Counted from the first letter of the stretch, positions 1-8,215 are shown. The stretch: DNA of 18,260 nucleotides from JBIOJM01 sp044450785 (GCA_044450785.1 JBIOJM010000203.1:1-18260), one strand, 5' to 3'. A program made the numbers and translations. Notes: generated by a model not told the origin, from the letters alone.

Positions 1-130
1 ACATTCGAGCTTGCGCCAATCCAGGTCACCCTGAATCAGCGTCGAATATGACTACGTGGGTAAACAGTCAATTCCCACGACCGGACTTTCACCGGCAAGT
101 TCAGCGGCATTATGGGCTGCAGAATTGGAC

Positions 131-571
131 TTATCCCCTTTCCGGGTATGCCGTGGGCTCGCGGATCGAACCGCTTGCGACGAGCAATTCGCGCTCCTGG
201 ACGCGATTGGGGTCGTTGAACCGGAGAAGACGCGATGTGGCGCGGCCCCTGGCTGTGCGCGGTTCGATGCGTCCGCCAACGAGCTGGAAATGGGCGGTCC
301 AGTGGTTCTGACGTGGATGGAACAACGGCTCGATAGCCCCCGTCTGCTCGTCGATCGACACCAGATCGCTTCCCTTCCGGGAATTGCAGAGGGTGCACGC
401 CAACGCCAGGTTCTCGGCAGTAGTGGTGCCGCCGTGCTTCTCGGCGATGATGTGATCGAGGGTGTGTGCGGCCCAGGTTACCGCCTCGGGAATCAGGCAG
501 TATTCGCAACATTTACCAGCTCGCTCGCGGACGAGCCGGCGTAGGGCAGGGGTAACATGGGTCACGCTCAT
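131..571 (-). CDS. HNH endonuclease family protein
   Basis: A 146-residue protein predicted to be a metal-dependent DNA nuclease of the HNH fold. The core is complete: a CxxC knuckle (Cys22, Cys25), an Asp39-His40 pair in a TLDHI context, a following HGG, an Asn54-Leu pair in AENLALAC, and a second CxxC knuckle (Cys59, Cys62) followed by Asn63 and a KG pair. The C-terminal half (NPR-like 'HPRQNHW' and 'ARGRATSRLLRFND') matches the tail I know from stand-alone bacterial HNH proteins of about 150 residues, so the length is normal. Translation starts at ATG 571. The gene lies 6 bp after the stop of the upstream small gene, so the two are almost certainly co-transcribed. There is no strong Shine-Dalgarno sequence before the ATG, which fits translational coupling. 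The cellular target is unknown: it may be a defence or toxin nuclease, or a domesticated homing-type nuclease. Confidence 0.88.
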   Translation of the reverse strand: MSVTHVTPALRRLVRERAGKCCEYCLIPEAVTWAAHTLDHIIAEKHGGTTTAENLALACTLCNSRKGSDLVSIDEQTGAIEPLFHPRQNHWTAHFQLVGGRIEPRTARGRATSRLLRFNDPNRVQERELLVASGSIREPTAYPERG

Positions 572-577
572 GACCGG

Positions 578-928
578 TCACCGCAACGACTGACGCTGGA
601 TCGCGCGGGCCTTGGCCAACCGGACGATGTGCTCGATGAACTCGTAACGGTTCCATTCTTGCTGTTCATCTGCCGAAAGGCCGCCGGCTCGGCTCTTGGC
701 GAGCAGCTCTTCGATGCGGTTTTGGAGATTCGCCGCAGGTCTCATAGCGAGGACCTCCTGCGGGGACGGCAAACGGGCAAGCGTCTCCAGCAGATCGCTC
801 AGACCGGCATAATCCGGTGGTGTCGAGAGCCATTCCCGCAGTCCGAGTTCGAGGATCTCCGGTAATCGTTCCTCCACGCTGCGGAGGCGTGTCGCGAGCT
901 CATCCGGAATCGTCAGCGTGAGGTCCAT
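578..928 (-). CDS. Small unknown protein paired with HNH nuclease
   Basis: A 116-residue acidic, helix-rich protein of unknown function. It opens with MDLTLTIPDELATRL, a beta strand then helix pattern often seen at the start of ribbon-helix-helix or antitoxin-like proteins, followed by 'LPEILELGLREWL'. The C-terminal half (about residues 60-116) looks helical and charged. An upstream in-frame start exists at 994, but ATG 928 is preferred: it has a GGGAG ribosome site 8-9 bases upstream and the recognisable domain begins directly at this Met. Its stop codon is 6 bp from the start of the HNH nuclease gene. I recall similar small proteins placed immediately before HNH nucleases in cyanobacteria and planctomycetes. 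Whether it regulates, inhibits or guides the nuclease is not shown by the sequence. Confidence 0.75.
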   Translation of the reverse strand: MDLTLTIPDELATRLRSVEERLPEILELGLREWLSTPPDYAGLSDLLETLARLPSPQEVLAMRPAANLQNRIEELLAKSRAGGLSADEQQEWNRYEFIEHIVRLAKARAIQRQSLR

Positions 929-1261
929 TACCGATCTCCCTATAGTCCGAGAGCACTCAGCTCGATTGTAGCGACTCGGGCGGCGTCTGAACATTGGCGG
1001 CCAGAAAAGGGTCGGGACCAGGAACGGTCCTTTGTCAGATCAAGGATCGCGGCCCGGGCATCTCCGTTCGAGACCCTTTCGTCGCCCAGCGGCGCCGAGT
1101 ACCATCGAAATCGTGTTTGACTGAGCCGGACCAATCGGTTTTCACCGGCGCCGGCCGGATACCGAGCTTGTCGGAGGTCGCGTCACCCGCGCACACCCCT
1201 CAAGCGATCCGGCCCTCGGGCGAAATTTTTCGCGGGCTTGCACCAGGGAGTTGATCCAGCC
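929..1261. other. Intergenic region between divergent genes
   Basis: This 333-bp gap separates the leftward HNH module from the rightward esterase gene. Besides the candidate minus-strand promoter it holds a short GCGAAA/TTTCGC inverted repeat with a two-base centre (1220-1233), about 10 bp before the purine-rich ribosome site of the esterase gene. I see no convincing protein remnant, RNA gene or repeat in the rest of it. Confidence 0.4.
965..993 (-). promoter_or_regulatory. Possible promoter of the HNH module
   Basis: On the minus strand a TACAAT box (965-970, five of six matches to the sigma-70 -10 consensus) sits 17 bp from a weak TGTTCA (988-993, three of six matches to -35). The -10 lies about 36 bp before the start codon at 928, a suitable distance. 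The match is modest and was judged by eye. Confidence 0.3.
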
Positions 1262-3628
1262 ATGTCACGGTCAAGGTATTGCTCGCTTCGTATCGGATTG
1301 GTGATGTTCGCGGCCTTTGGGCTGGCCTCGATCGATTCCCCTCTGCGAGCCCAGTTCGGAGGGGCGTCTCCTGGCGTCAAGCTCAAGGAGCCGTCAGCCT
1401 CACGGGTGTATCAGCGTGACGTCAACGGCAAGGCGGAGATCCCCATTGTCCTGGACGAGTCGCTGAAAGATGCCAAGCTGATCGACGCGGGTTTCACCGT
1501 TTCCAACATGGCCACCCAGGGGATCAAGCTGGTTGACGGCAAGCTGGTGGGCGTGCCGGCCGGCGGGCCCTACACGATCAACTGCCAGGTCAAGATGGGC
1601 GACAAGACGGCGAACACGTCCGTTGCCAATGTCTACGTTGGAGACCTTTGGGTGCTGGCCGGCCAGTCGAACATGCAGGGGGTCGGTGACCTGATCGACG
1701 TCACGCCGCCGCATCCCGGGGTCATGATGCTGGGGATGGACGGCAAATGGGGACAGGCCGAGGAGCCGTTGCACTGGTTGGTCGACTCTCCCGACCCGGT
1801 CCACTCGGGTGATCCCACGACCCGCGCCCTGCGGTCAGCGAAGGAGCATAAGACTCGGACGAAGGGAGCAGGCCTCGGCTTGCCGTTCGCCGCGGCGATG
1901 GTCGAGTCGACCGGGGTCCCGATCGGTCTGATTGCCTGCGCTCACGGCGGGACCAGCATGGAGCAGTGGAGCCCAGCCAAGAAAGAGGAGGGGGGTAAGA
2001 GCCTCTATGGCTCGATGCTGCGGCAGGTCAAGCTCGCGGGCGGAAAGGTCAAGGGGGTGCTCTGGTATCAAGGTGAGAGCGACACGATGGGCCAGGGCGA
2101 CGCCTGGAAGGTTTTTCCGAGAGTTTTCTCCAATTTCATCGCGGCGGTCCGCTCCGACCTCGGCCAGCCCGAGCTGCCGTTCTACTACGTTCAGATTGGC
2201 CGATTCGTGAGTGCGTCGGACCCCAAGGGCTGGAACGCCGTGCAGGACGCCCAGCGGTTGATCCCCGAACGCGTGCCCAACACCGCGGTCGTCTCGGTCA
2301 TCGACCTGGAGCTGGACGATGGTATTCACGTGGGCACGCAGGGCATGAAGCGGGCCGGGCAACGGCTGGCGAGGATCGCTCTGCGCGAGCTGTTTGGACA
2401 TGTCGGAGCAACGACCCCCACGCTCGACCGGGTGACCAAGGGCCCGAACAACACGGTGGTTGTCAAATTCAAAGGGGTCAACATGAGCGCGCTCGCCCCT
2501 TCCGCGATGGGCGGCATGGGTATGCGCGGAGGTATGGGTGGCATGGGGACAGGCGCCGGCGCCGGCATGAGAAGCGTGGCTCTCACAGGAGGGACGGCTG
2601 CCGAGGGTCAGATCTCGGGCATGAGTCTCGGAGATCATTTCGGCCTCGGTCTGAAGCCCGAGCGACACGTCGCCGGTTTCTCGATCCGCAAGGAAGACGG
2701 CACGAAAATCCCTCTGATCTATGAAGCCTGTGTGGGCAAGGCGAGGGACACCGTGATCCTCAAGCTCTCTGGCCCGATTCCGGAGAAGGCGTTCCTCTGG
2801 TACGGCCATGGCATGGACCCCTACTGCAACCTGACCGACGGCCTGGACATGGCCGTCCCGGTCTTCGGCCCGATCGCCCTGGGCGAGGTCGCCGGTCCCG
2901 GATCCTCGGTCGCGGACGGTCAGCCCCAAGTGGCGCCGATCAAGCTGCTGATCATCACCGGTGACCATGGACATGCGTGGAAGGACACGACCAAGGTCCT
3001 GGGCGACGTCCTCGGAGCACACGGCCGAGTCAAGGTCGACGTGACCACGAGCCCGTCGAAAGACCTGACCGACCTTAACCTGGCCAAATATGATGTGTTA
3101 CTCTTGAACTATAAAGATACTCCTAAAGGCGCGCCCGAGACGCGCTGGTCGGAGGCGAACAAGGAAGCATTCCTCAAGGCGGTCCGGGAGGGGAAAGGGC
3201 TGGTCGTGTTCCACCACGCCTCGAGCGCCTTCACGAATCCCAACTGGGACGAGTTTGAGAAGGCGATCGCCGGCGGCTGGCGATCGAAGGGTTTTCACGG
3301 ACCCAAGCATGTTTTCACCGTCAAGAAGACCGACGCCAAGCACCCGATCTCCGAGGGATTGCACGCCGAGTTCGTCCATGCGATCGACGAGCTGTATCAG
3401 AATTCGGTGATGGTGCCGGGCAGCGTCGTGCTGGCGACGGCCTACTCCGACCCCAACAAGCCGAGGGGAACCGGCAAGGATGAGCCGGTCATCTGGGTCA
3501 ACAGCTACGGCAAGGGGCGCGTGTATGAGAACGTGCTGGGCCACGACGCCGAAGCGATGGCCGACCCCACGTTTCAGGACTGGATGCGCCGGGGCGTGAT
3601 CTGGGCCGCCACGGGCAAGGTGGATTGA
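1262..3628 (+). CDS. Secreted sialate O-acetylesterase-like / ThuA fusion
   Basis: A 788-residue exported two-domain protein. A signal peptide (about residues 1-29, ending SPLRA before QF) follows ATG 1262; AGGGAG lies 12 bases upstream, and the in-frame ATG at 1238 would bury the signal. The first domain (about 125-405) is an SGNH/SASA carbohydrate acetylesterase: VLAGQSNMQG carries nucleophile Ser136, a GESD segment follows, and DDGIH supplies Asp353 and His356 of the triad. A Gly/Met-rich insert (416-438, GGMGM-type repeats) interrupts the stretch after the esterase core. Residues 560-788 form a ThuA-like domain (IKLLIITGDHGHAW at its start, then VVFHHASSAF and a C-terminal RGVIWAA). ThuA-like domains are associated with sugar metabolism. 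The likely role is deacetylation and turnover of acetylated polysaccharide outside the cytoplasm; the true substrate cannot be read from the sequence. Confidence 0.88.
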   Translation: MSRSRYCSLRIGLVMFAAFGLASIDSPLRAQFGGASPGVKLKEPSASRVYQRDVNGKAEIPIVLDESLKDAKLIDAGFTVSNMATQGIKLVDGKLVGVPAGGPYTINCQVKMGDKTANTSVANVYVGDLWVLAGQSNMQGVGDLIDVTPPHPGVMMLGMDGKWGQAEEPLHWLVDSPDPVHSGDPTTRALRSAKEHKTRTKGAGLGLPFAAAMVESTGVPIGLIACAHGGTSMEQWSPAKKEEGGKSLYGSMLRQVKLAGGKVKGVLWYQGESDTMGQGDAWKVFPRVFSNFIAAVRSDLGQPELPFYYVQIGRFVSASDPKGWNAVQDAQRLIPERVPNTAVVSVIDLELDDGIHVGTQGMKRAGQRLARIALRELFGHVGATTPTLDRVTKGPNNTVVVKFKGVNMSALAPSAMGGMGMRGGMGGMGTGAGAGMRSVALTGGTAAEGQISGMSLGDHFGLGLKPERHVAGFSIRKEDGTKIPLIYEACVGKARDTVILKLSGPIPEKAFLWYGHGMDPYCNLTDGLDMAVPVFGPIALGEVAGPGSSVADGQPQVAPIKLLIITGDHGHAWKDTTKVLGDVLGAHGRVKVDVTTSPSKDLTDLNLAKYDVLLLNYKDTPKGAPETRWSEANKEAFLKAVREGKGLVVFHHASSAFTNPNWDEFEKAIAGGWRSKGFHGPKHVFTVKKTDAKHPISEGLHAEFVHAIDELYQNSVMVPGSVVLATAYSDPNKPRGTGKDEPVIWVNSYGKGRVYENVLGHDAEAMADPTFQDWMRRGVIWAATGKVD

Positions 3629-3653
3629 ACGATCCCGCGAATGCGAGACGGCG

Positions 3654-3992
3654 ATGGCCCCTCCTGGACAGCGCGACTACAGTTCCCTGCGTCTGTCGCG
3701 GCACGCGCTCGAGCGGTTCGTGGAACGCTTCGCGGTGGAACCGGAGGTGGCGGCGGATGAATTCCGGTGCGTCCTGGCTCGGATGCGCCGGCTGGGGCGG
3801 AATCCCGAGAACGGGGCCATCGCCGTGCTGGGAATCTACCGCAACCAGGTGCTCGTGGCCATCATCCAGGAGGCGACCTGCCTGACGGTCCTGACCTGGA
3901 ACCAATTCTTGCCGCACCTGGCCGAATTTGGCCGGTGGAAGCTGCCGCGCAAGTGGGGGCGGGTGCTGCGCCGACTCACCGGCGGGGTGTGA
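3654..3992 (+). CDS. Conserved-looking small protein, function unknown
   Basis: A 112-residue basic protein I do not recognise with certainty. It begins with SLRLSRHALERFVERF, a phrase resembling the HALERM-type start of DUF4258/RelE-like small proteins, and continues with a beta-rich middle (AIAVLGIYRNQVLVAII, then LTVLTWNQFL). The C-terminus is strongly basic (KLPRKWGRVLRRL). ATG 3654 is 25 bp after the stop of the esterase-ThuA gene, so co-transcription is possible. It ends 26 bp before the stop of the convergent permease gene. Reading-frame integrity and codon use match the neighbours. A RelE-like toxin fold is a guess; no partner antitoxin is adjacent. Confidence 0.6.
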   Translation: MAPPGQRDYSSLRLSRHALERFVERFAVEPEVAADEFRCVLARMRRLGRNPENGAIAVLGIYRNQVLVAIIQEATCLTVLTWNQFLPHLAEFGRWKLPRKWGRVLRRLTGGV

Positions 3993-4018
3993 GACGCGTG
4001 CCGGAGTCGTTCTGGGTC

Positions 4019-6709
4019 TCATGGCTTCGGCTGGCTGCCGGTGGGAGGAGTGGGGATCGACTTGGGGGCGAAACCGAGGATGACGCGGCACGGGGCGTGC
4101 TCGAGCACGTAGCGGGTGTTGGAGGCGACAGCGGAGGTGTCGCCCCGTCGATAGACGCCGCGCAGGCTCATGAAGATGGCGTCGAACTTTCCTTCGACGG
4201 CGGCCCGGACGATTTCCGGTCCTGGTTCGCCGTGGGCGACCCGCCAGTCGACGTTCCTTCCCAAAGCGCGTGCCCGTTCCATCCCGCGCTCGGCCACGAG
4301 CTTGGCATCCTCGGTCGGGTCGGGGCCCTCCTGCTCCGACCCGTCCTCGGCGACGTCGATCAAGGTCACCGTGACCGCCGGGTCGAGGAAGCTCACAACG
4401 GTGTCCAGGAAGTCGGCGCTCAAGGGGCTGCCATCGTACGCCAGCAGGAGCCGCTCGACGCCGTGCCAGCTCTTGCGCAGCTCGGATAGGAGTTGAGCGG
4501 CCGCGGCGGCCGCGGCGCCTGGCTTGGGGATCTGGCTGCCCCCGGCGATGTCCAGCCGCACGTCGCGGTCCTTGCCTAGCACGCGGATCGACAGCGGCTC
4601 CGGCTCGGTGCCACATACATTCAGCCAGTAAAGCGCCACTTGGTCGAGCTGGTCCTCTTCGCGGAACTTGTTCGACGGCCCCATGATCAGTTCTTGAGCG
4701 CCGATGGTCTTGGCGGTGCGGGTCAGGGCAAAAAAAGGTTCGTTGGTTGGCACGATCACCGGCTTGACCGGTTTGCCGGCATGCTCGGCCAGGTTGACCA
4801 CCGCCGTCAGGAGCTGGCGGTCGTGGACGGTGATCGTGGGCGAGAGATCGGCTGAGGCCTGGGGCAGGACTGTCGCCGTCATCACCACGACCTCGGTGGT
4901 CTCGGGATCGGTCTCGGCCAGGCATCGCTCCAGCATTGCAAGGTTGTGGGGTGAGCGGATCGCCACCAGCTTGCGGTAGGGCTTGGTGATGTTCAGGGAT
5001 TGCACGCTGAGCTGCTCGGACTGTTGTTGGTTGAAATGCTCGAGGTGTTCGTGGAGCTCGGCGGTGGCGCCCTGGCGACGGTGATGTGCATGCTCGCTCA
5101 GCCAGAAGACAGTGTAGAAGACCGCCGTGAAGGCGACGCCGGTGATCGTGGCCACTTCCTTGGTGAGCAGGTTGGCGATCGCCGCGACGGCCAGCGTCAG
5201 GAAGATCAAGGTCATTCCCACCGGCAAGTCGAAGCGGCCAAACCGTATGTTCAGCGGCACCTCGTATTCGCGGTGTTGCGGGCGCGTGAAGCGGAGAACC
5301 AGCATCGACATCGCCTTGAAGACAAAGCTCCAGACGACGCCGAAGGCGTAGGCCTCTCCCAGTGTCAACACGTTGCCCCGGCTGACCACGATCGTGGTAA
5401 TCTGGAGGATCACGACCAGGTTGATCAGCCGCGAGCTGGTCCCGAACTTGGGATGGGGCTTGAGGAACCAATCGGGGAGAACGCCGTCTTCGGAGACGCG
5501 GTTCAAGACGCCGTTGGACCCGACGATGGCCGTGTTGACGGCGCCCGAGAGGATCAGGGAGCCCACGATGACAACAAAGCCGTTGAGGATCAGCCGCGCC
5601 CACTGCGGCCCCACGACGTTCATGGCGAGGCCGCCGATCAGATTGCCGCTATAGCGCGACATCCGAACACCGTCGGGAATGATCATCACGGCGAAGAAAC
5701 TGATGAGCGACGTGAACAGAAGGCTATAGAGGAATACGACAAAAGCCGCGCGCTTGAAGTTCTTGAGCTTCGGGCTTTCGACCTCGCGATAGACTTGCGC
5801 CAGAGTCTCCTCGCCGCTCATCGCCAGGATCGAGTGTCCGAAGGACAGCAGGATGCCGATCACGCCGATCAAGCTCCACCAGTGGCCGGTCACGCGCTCC
5901 GGCCGCAGCGCCTCGCCCAGGGAACCCTCGCCGATAAAGCCCAGGGGATCGACCTGTTTGCCGAACGGGTCGAGCATCGGCTTTCCCTGGGCATCCACCT
6001 TTTTGGAAAGGTCGGGCATCGAGGGGGGCAGGTGCCGGGTCTCCGGGCGGACGGCCACCGTGACCAGGCACCAGACGATCATGACGACTCCCATGACGGT
6101 CGTCGCCCCCATGATCTTCAACGCCTGGTCGCTCGATTCATGGATGCCCTTGATGTTCACTCGCCAGAAGTAGACCGTCACACCGATCGCGATCGCCGCC
6201 GAGAGGCCGTTTTGGTGGACCATCAAGGTGCTGTCGGGACCCAGCCCGAACAGGTCGTTGAGCAGGCCGATGAAGTACTGTCCGGCCGTGACGGCGCTGA
6301 TCGGGCCGGTCAGGATGTAGTCGAACAACAGCGCCGAAACCGCGAGCCTGGCCAGCGGACCCCCCATCGCCTCCTTGACGACGCGGTAGACCCCGCCGCG
6401 CACGAACATGGAGCAGCTCTCGATGTAGACGCTTCGCACGGCGTAGCTGAAGAGCATCACGGCCAGGATGAACCACGGTGCCGCCTTGCCGATCTGCGAT
6501 TCGACAATGCCGCCGATGTAGTAGGCCGTGCTGGCCAGGTCGCAAAGGACGAGGGCCGCCGTCCGCCAGAACGAGATGAACGTGAACATCACGCTCGTGA
6601 CGACCAGAACCTGGCCGGCGGTCGGGCCTCGTCGCTTCGGTTGTGGTGTGGTGATGGTCCCGGATGAGGCCGCGTCGGCAGGATTCGAGGGGAGATCGTC
6701 GGCGGCCAT
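4019..6709 (-). CDS. APC-family permease with two C-terminal USP domains
   Basis: An 896-residue inner-membrane transporter. Residues about 30-540 form an amino acid/polyamine/organocation (APC) permease with roughly 12 hydrophobic segments, an early 'GIVESQIGKAAPWF' region, and the family's 'FGHSILAMSGEETLAQVYREVE' neighbourhood. Its usual core is about 450-500 residues. The cytoplasmic tail adds two universal-stress-protein-like domains: about 577-700 (starting KLVAIRSPHNLAML) and about 750-885 (starting ERLLLAYDGSPLSADF and ending SNTRYVLEHAPCRVIL). The second keeps a Gly-rich nucleotide-loop-like stretch (RGVYRRGDTSAVASN); the first is more degenerate. An alanine run (about 725-733) links them. 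USP tails are thought to let transporters respond to ATP/AMP or stress; here that is inference. ATG 6709 has only a weak ribosome site. The substrate is unknown. Confidence 0.85.
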   Translation of the reverse strand: MAADDLPSNPADAASSGTITTPQPKRRGPTAGQVLVVTSVMFTFISFWRTAALVLCDLASTAYYIGGIVESQIGKAAPWFILAVMLFSYAVRSVYIESCSMFVRGGVYRVVKEAMGGPLARLAVSALLFDYILTGPISAVTAGQYFIGLLNDLFGLGPDSTLMVHQNGLSAAIAIGVTVYFWRVNIKGIHESSDQALKIMGATTVMGVVMIVWCLVTVAVRPETRHLPPSMPDLSKKVDAQGKPMLDPFGKQVDPLGFIGEGSLGEALRPERVTGHWWSLIGVIGILLSFGHSILAMSGEETLAQVYREVESPKLKNFKRAAFVVFLYSLLFTSLISFFAVMIIPDGVRMSRYSGNLIGGLAMNVVGPQWARLILNGFVVIVGSLILSGAVNTAIVGSNGVLNRVSEDGVLPDWFLKPHPKFGTSSRLINLVVILQITTIVVSRGNVLTLGEAYAFGVVWSFVFKAMSMLVLRFTRPQHREYEVPLNIRFGRFDLPVGMTLIFLTLAVAAIANLLTKEVATITGVAFTAVFYTVFWLSEHAHHRRQGATAELHEHLEHFNQQQSEQLSVQSLNITKPYRKLVAIRSPHNLAMLERCLAETDPETTEVVVMTATVLPQASADLSPTITVHDRQLLTAVVNLAEHAGKPVKPVIVPTNEPFFALTRTAKTIGAQELIMGPSNKFREEDQLDQVALYWLNVCGTEPEPLSIRVLGKDRDVRLDIAGGSQIPKPGAAAAAAAQLLSELRKSWHGVERLLLAYDGSPLSADFLDTVVSFLDPAVTVTLIDVAEDGSEQEGPDPTEDAKLVAERGMERARALGRNVDWRVAHGEPGPEIVRAAVEGKFDAIFMSLRGVYRRGDTSAVASNTRYVLEHAPCRVILGFAPKSIPTPPTGSQPKP

Positions 6710-6868
6710 CAGCAGTCGGTTCCGGTGGGGAATCGATCAGGTCGACCTGACCAAGTGGATGATTACACTGGAGTTGGAGCGTGATCGTCAAGAGTAGGAT
6801 CGACCGGTCGCGCGGCCGCGGGCGCCGCAGCAATTGCTCGAGCATGCTCCTGAAGACGGATCCCCGGG

Positions 6869-8005
6869 CTAGATTACGCCGGTTTCAAGCCGGGGCTGGT
6901 GTTGCGGCGCGAGCCGCCGCGCGACTAGGGCGGCGACGGCCTCGGTAAAGCTATCGGTCGATTCCTGGCCTCCGAGGTCGCGGGTGCGGACGCCCTGGCG
7001 CAAGAGGTCGAGCGTGGCGTTCTTGACGGCCTGGCCGATGCTGATCTCGCCGAGCTGGTAGAGCAAGAGTGACAGTGCCAGAAAGATCGCCGTTGGGTTG
7101 GCCAGGTTCTTGCCGGCGATGTCGGGCGCCGTGCCATGGGCGGCGTCGAAAAGCGCGACGCGCACCACCGCCGCCAGGTCAAAGCCCAGGTTGGCGCTGG
7201 CGCCCAAGCCCAGCGAGCCGGCCAGGCCACAGGCCATGTCGGACAGGAAATCGCCGTACTCGTTCAGGACGAGCACGATCTGAAACTTCTCGGGCGCCAT
7301 GATGACCTTGCCGAGGAGCGCGTCGAACAGCTCGACGGAGTGGGGCACTTCGGGGAACTGGCCCGCGACCTCGAGGGCGACCTGTTCGAACAGACCGTCG
7401 GTCGCCTTTTGGATCGTGTACTTGGAGGAGCTGGTGACTTTTTTCCCGGTCTTGCGGGCCAGGTTGAACGCGTAGCGGGCCGCCTCGCGCACGGGCCCGC
7501 GCTCGACGATCCGCAGGCTGACCGCCCCATCCTTGCCGATCATCCTGCCGGGGTCGTCATACGTCCCGCCCGTGGCGATCCGCACGATGTCCAGGTCCAG
7601 CTCGCGGCGGAAGTTGGTCGGCACGCCGGGAATCGTGTAGACAGGCCGGTGGATGACGGATAGCTCGAGCCGCCGCCGCAGGATCGCGTTGGGGCTCTCC
7701 TCGGCCGTGGTGGTCGGATGCTTCAACGCCACCTTGGTCGCGGTGATCATCTCGACGGCCTGGTCGTAAACAACGTTGCCGCAGGCCCTTCGGTTCTCGA
7801 GACGGAAATCGACGGCCACGAAGTCCAGTTGGATCGGCAGCGCGTCAGCCAATCGATGGATCGCCCGCGACAGCTCCGAGCCGATTCCGTCGCCCAGGAG
7901 TTCCGTCACGGCGTAGGTGGGGCGCATCAGCGGCAAGGTCTCCACAGGGATTTCCGATTGTACGGGGCCGTCCGCAAAGTCGTCAAACCTGATGCGGAAT
8001 GACAC
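6869..8005 (-). CDS. Isocitrate/isopropylmalate dehydrogenase family protein
   Basis: A 378-residue beta-decarboxylating dehydrogenase, probably acting on isocitrate or a related 2-hydroxyacid such as homoisocitrate. Family marks are present: LLGDGIG (37-42), HPTTT, substrate arginines in RRRLELSVIHRP (Arg110, Arg120), TGG-T-Tyr149, catalytic Lys195 in SSSKYTIQKATDG, metal-binding aspartates in EYGDFLSD (Asp252, Asp256), and HGTAPDIAGKNLANPTA (290-306). Asp295-Ile296 at the cofactor-selecting position suggests NAD rather than NADP; this is inferred from known isocitrate and isopropylmalate enzymes. The sequence is divergent: the usual RENTEG or RELTGG motif reads RIATGG, and the Lys motif resembles eukaryote-type enzymes. 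The longest start is GTG 8005. ATG 7927 (Met27) puts GDGIG at the usual distance from the N-terminus and may be the real start. The permease gene begins 159 bp downstream. Confidence 0.85.
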   Translation of the reverse strand: MSFRIRFDDFADGPVQSEIPVETLPLMRPTYAVTELLGDGIGSELSRAIHRLADALPIQLDFVAVDFRLENRRACGNVVYDQAVEMITATKVALKHPTTTAEESPNAILRRRLELSVIHRPVYTIPGVPTNFRRELDLDIVRIATGGTYDDPGRMIGKDGAVSLRIVERGPVREAARYAFNLARKTGKKVTSSSKYTIQKATDGLFEQVALEVAGQFPEVPHSVELFDALLGKVIMAPEKFQIVLVLNEYGDFLSDMACGLAGSLGLGASANLGFDLAAVVRVALFDAAHGTAPDIAGKNLANPTAIFLALSLLLYQLGEISIGQAVKNATLDLLRQGVRTRDLGGQESTDSFTEAVAALVARRLAPQHQPRLETGVI

Positions 8006-8022
8006 GAACTCGGCCCGACCGC

Positions 8023-8052
8023 TTGGCAGCAGGTCGCAACGGGAGGTATATT
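8023..8052 (+). promoter_or_regulatory. Probable sigma-70-type promoter of lipid/KDO operon
   Basis: TTGGCA (8023-8028, five of six matches to -35) and TATATT (8047-8052, five of six matches to -10) are separated by 18 bp, inside the only AT-rich island (8046-8060) of this divergent region. Transcription would start near 8059, leaving a leader of about 157 bases before ATG 8216. The AT-rich island could also serve the leftward dehydrogenase gene. Confidence 0.5.
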
Positions 8053-8109
8053 AAGTTAAATCGCGCGGAATCAGGTTTCACGCAACGTGCTCGATCGGTT
8101 TGAGTGTCC

Positions 8110-8143
8110 TACCCTTTCCGTCTCCTGACGGAGACGGCGGGTA
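8110..8143 (+). promoter_or_regulatory. Leader hairpin upstream of coiled-coil gene
   Basis: A perfect 8-bp stem CCGTCTCC/GGAGACGG (8118-8125 with 8130-8137) closes a TGAC tetraloop. A further TACCC/GGGTA pairing (8110-8114 with 8139-8143) extends it across a small internal loop. It sits in the predicted 5' leader, about 70 bp before the start codon. No T-tract follows, so it is not a classical terminator. A regulatory or RNA-stabilising role is possible but unproven. Confidence 0.4.
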
Positions 8144-8215
8144 AAGCGTAACGGCTCGCGCCACCCCAGCGCGGAGCGGTTGTCGAGGTCTTCGATCTCG
8201 GCCGGGAGAGATCCG

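Noticed and set aside
1..130. Possible end of another gene before the HNH nuclease stop
   Set aside because: Frames here are short and without recognisable motifs; nothing can be supported from 130 bases at the window edge.
1835..3022. A 395-residue minus-strand frame antisense to the esterase
   Set aside because: It is a low-complexity His/Arg/Asp shadow of a well-supported coding frame on the plus strand.
3990..4021. TGAGAC/GTCTCA inverted repeat between convergent genes
   Set aside because: A 6-bp stem with a 20-base loop and no T-tract is too weak to call a terminator.
3498..5603. A 701-residue minus-strand frame
   Set aside because: Composition is Arg/Pro/Gly-rich without domain structure, and it overlaps the real permease and small gene; it is a GC-rich shadow frame.
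5000..6667. A 555-residue plus-strand frame antisense to the permease
   Set aside because: It is dominated by Asp/His/Arg/Gln from reading transmembrane codons backwards; no motif, signal or ribosome site supports it.
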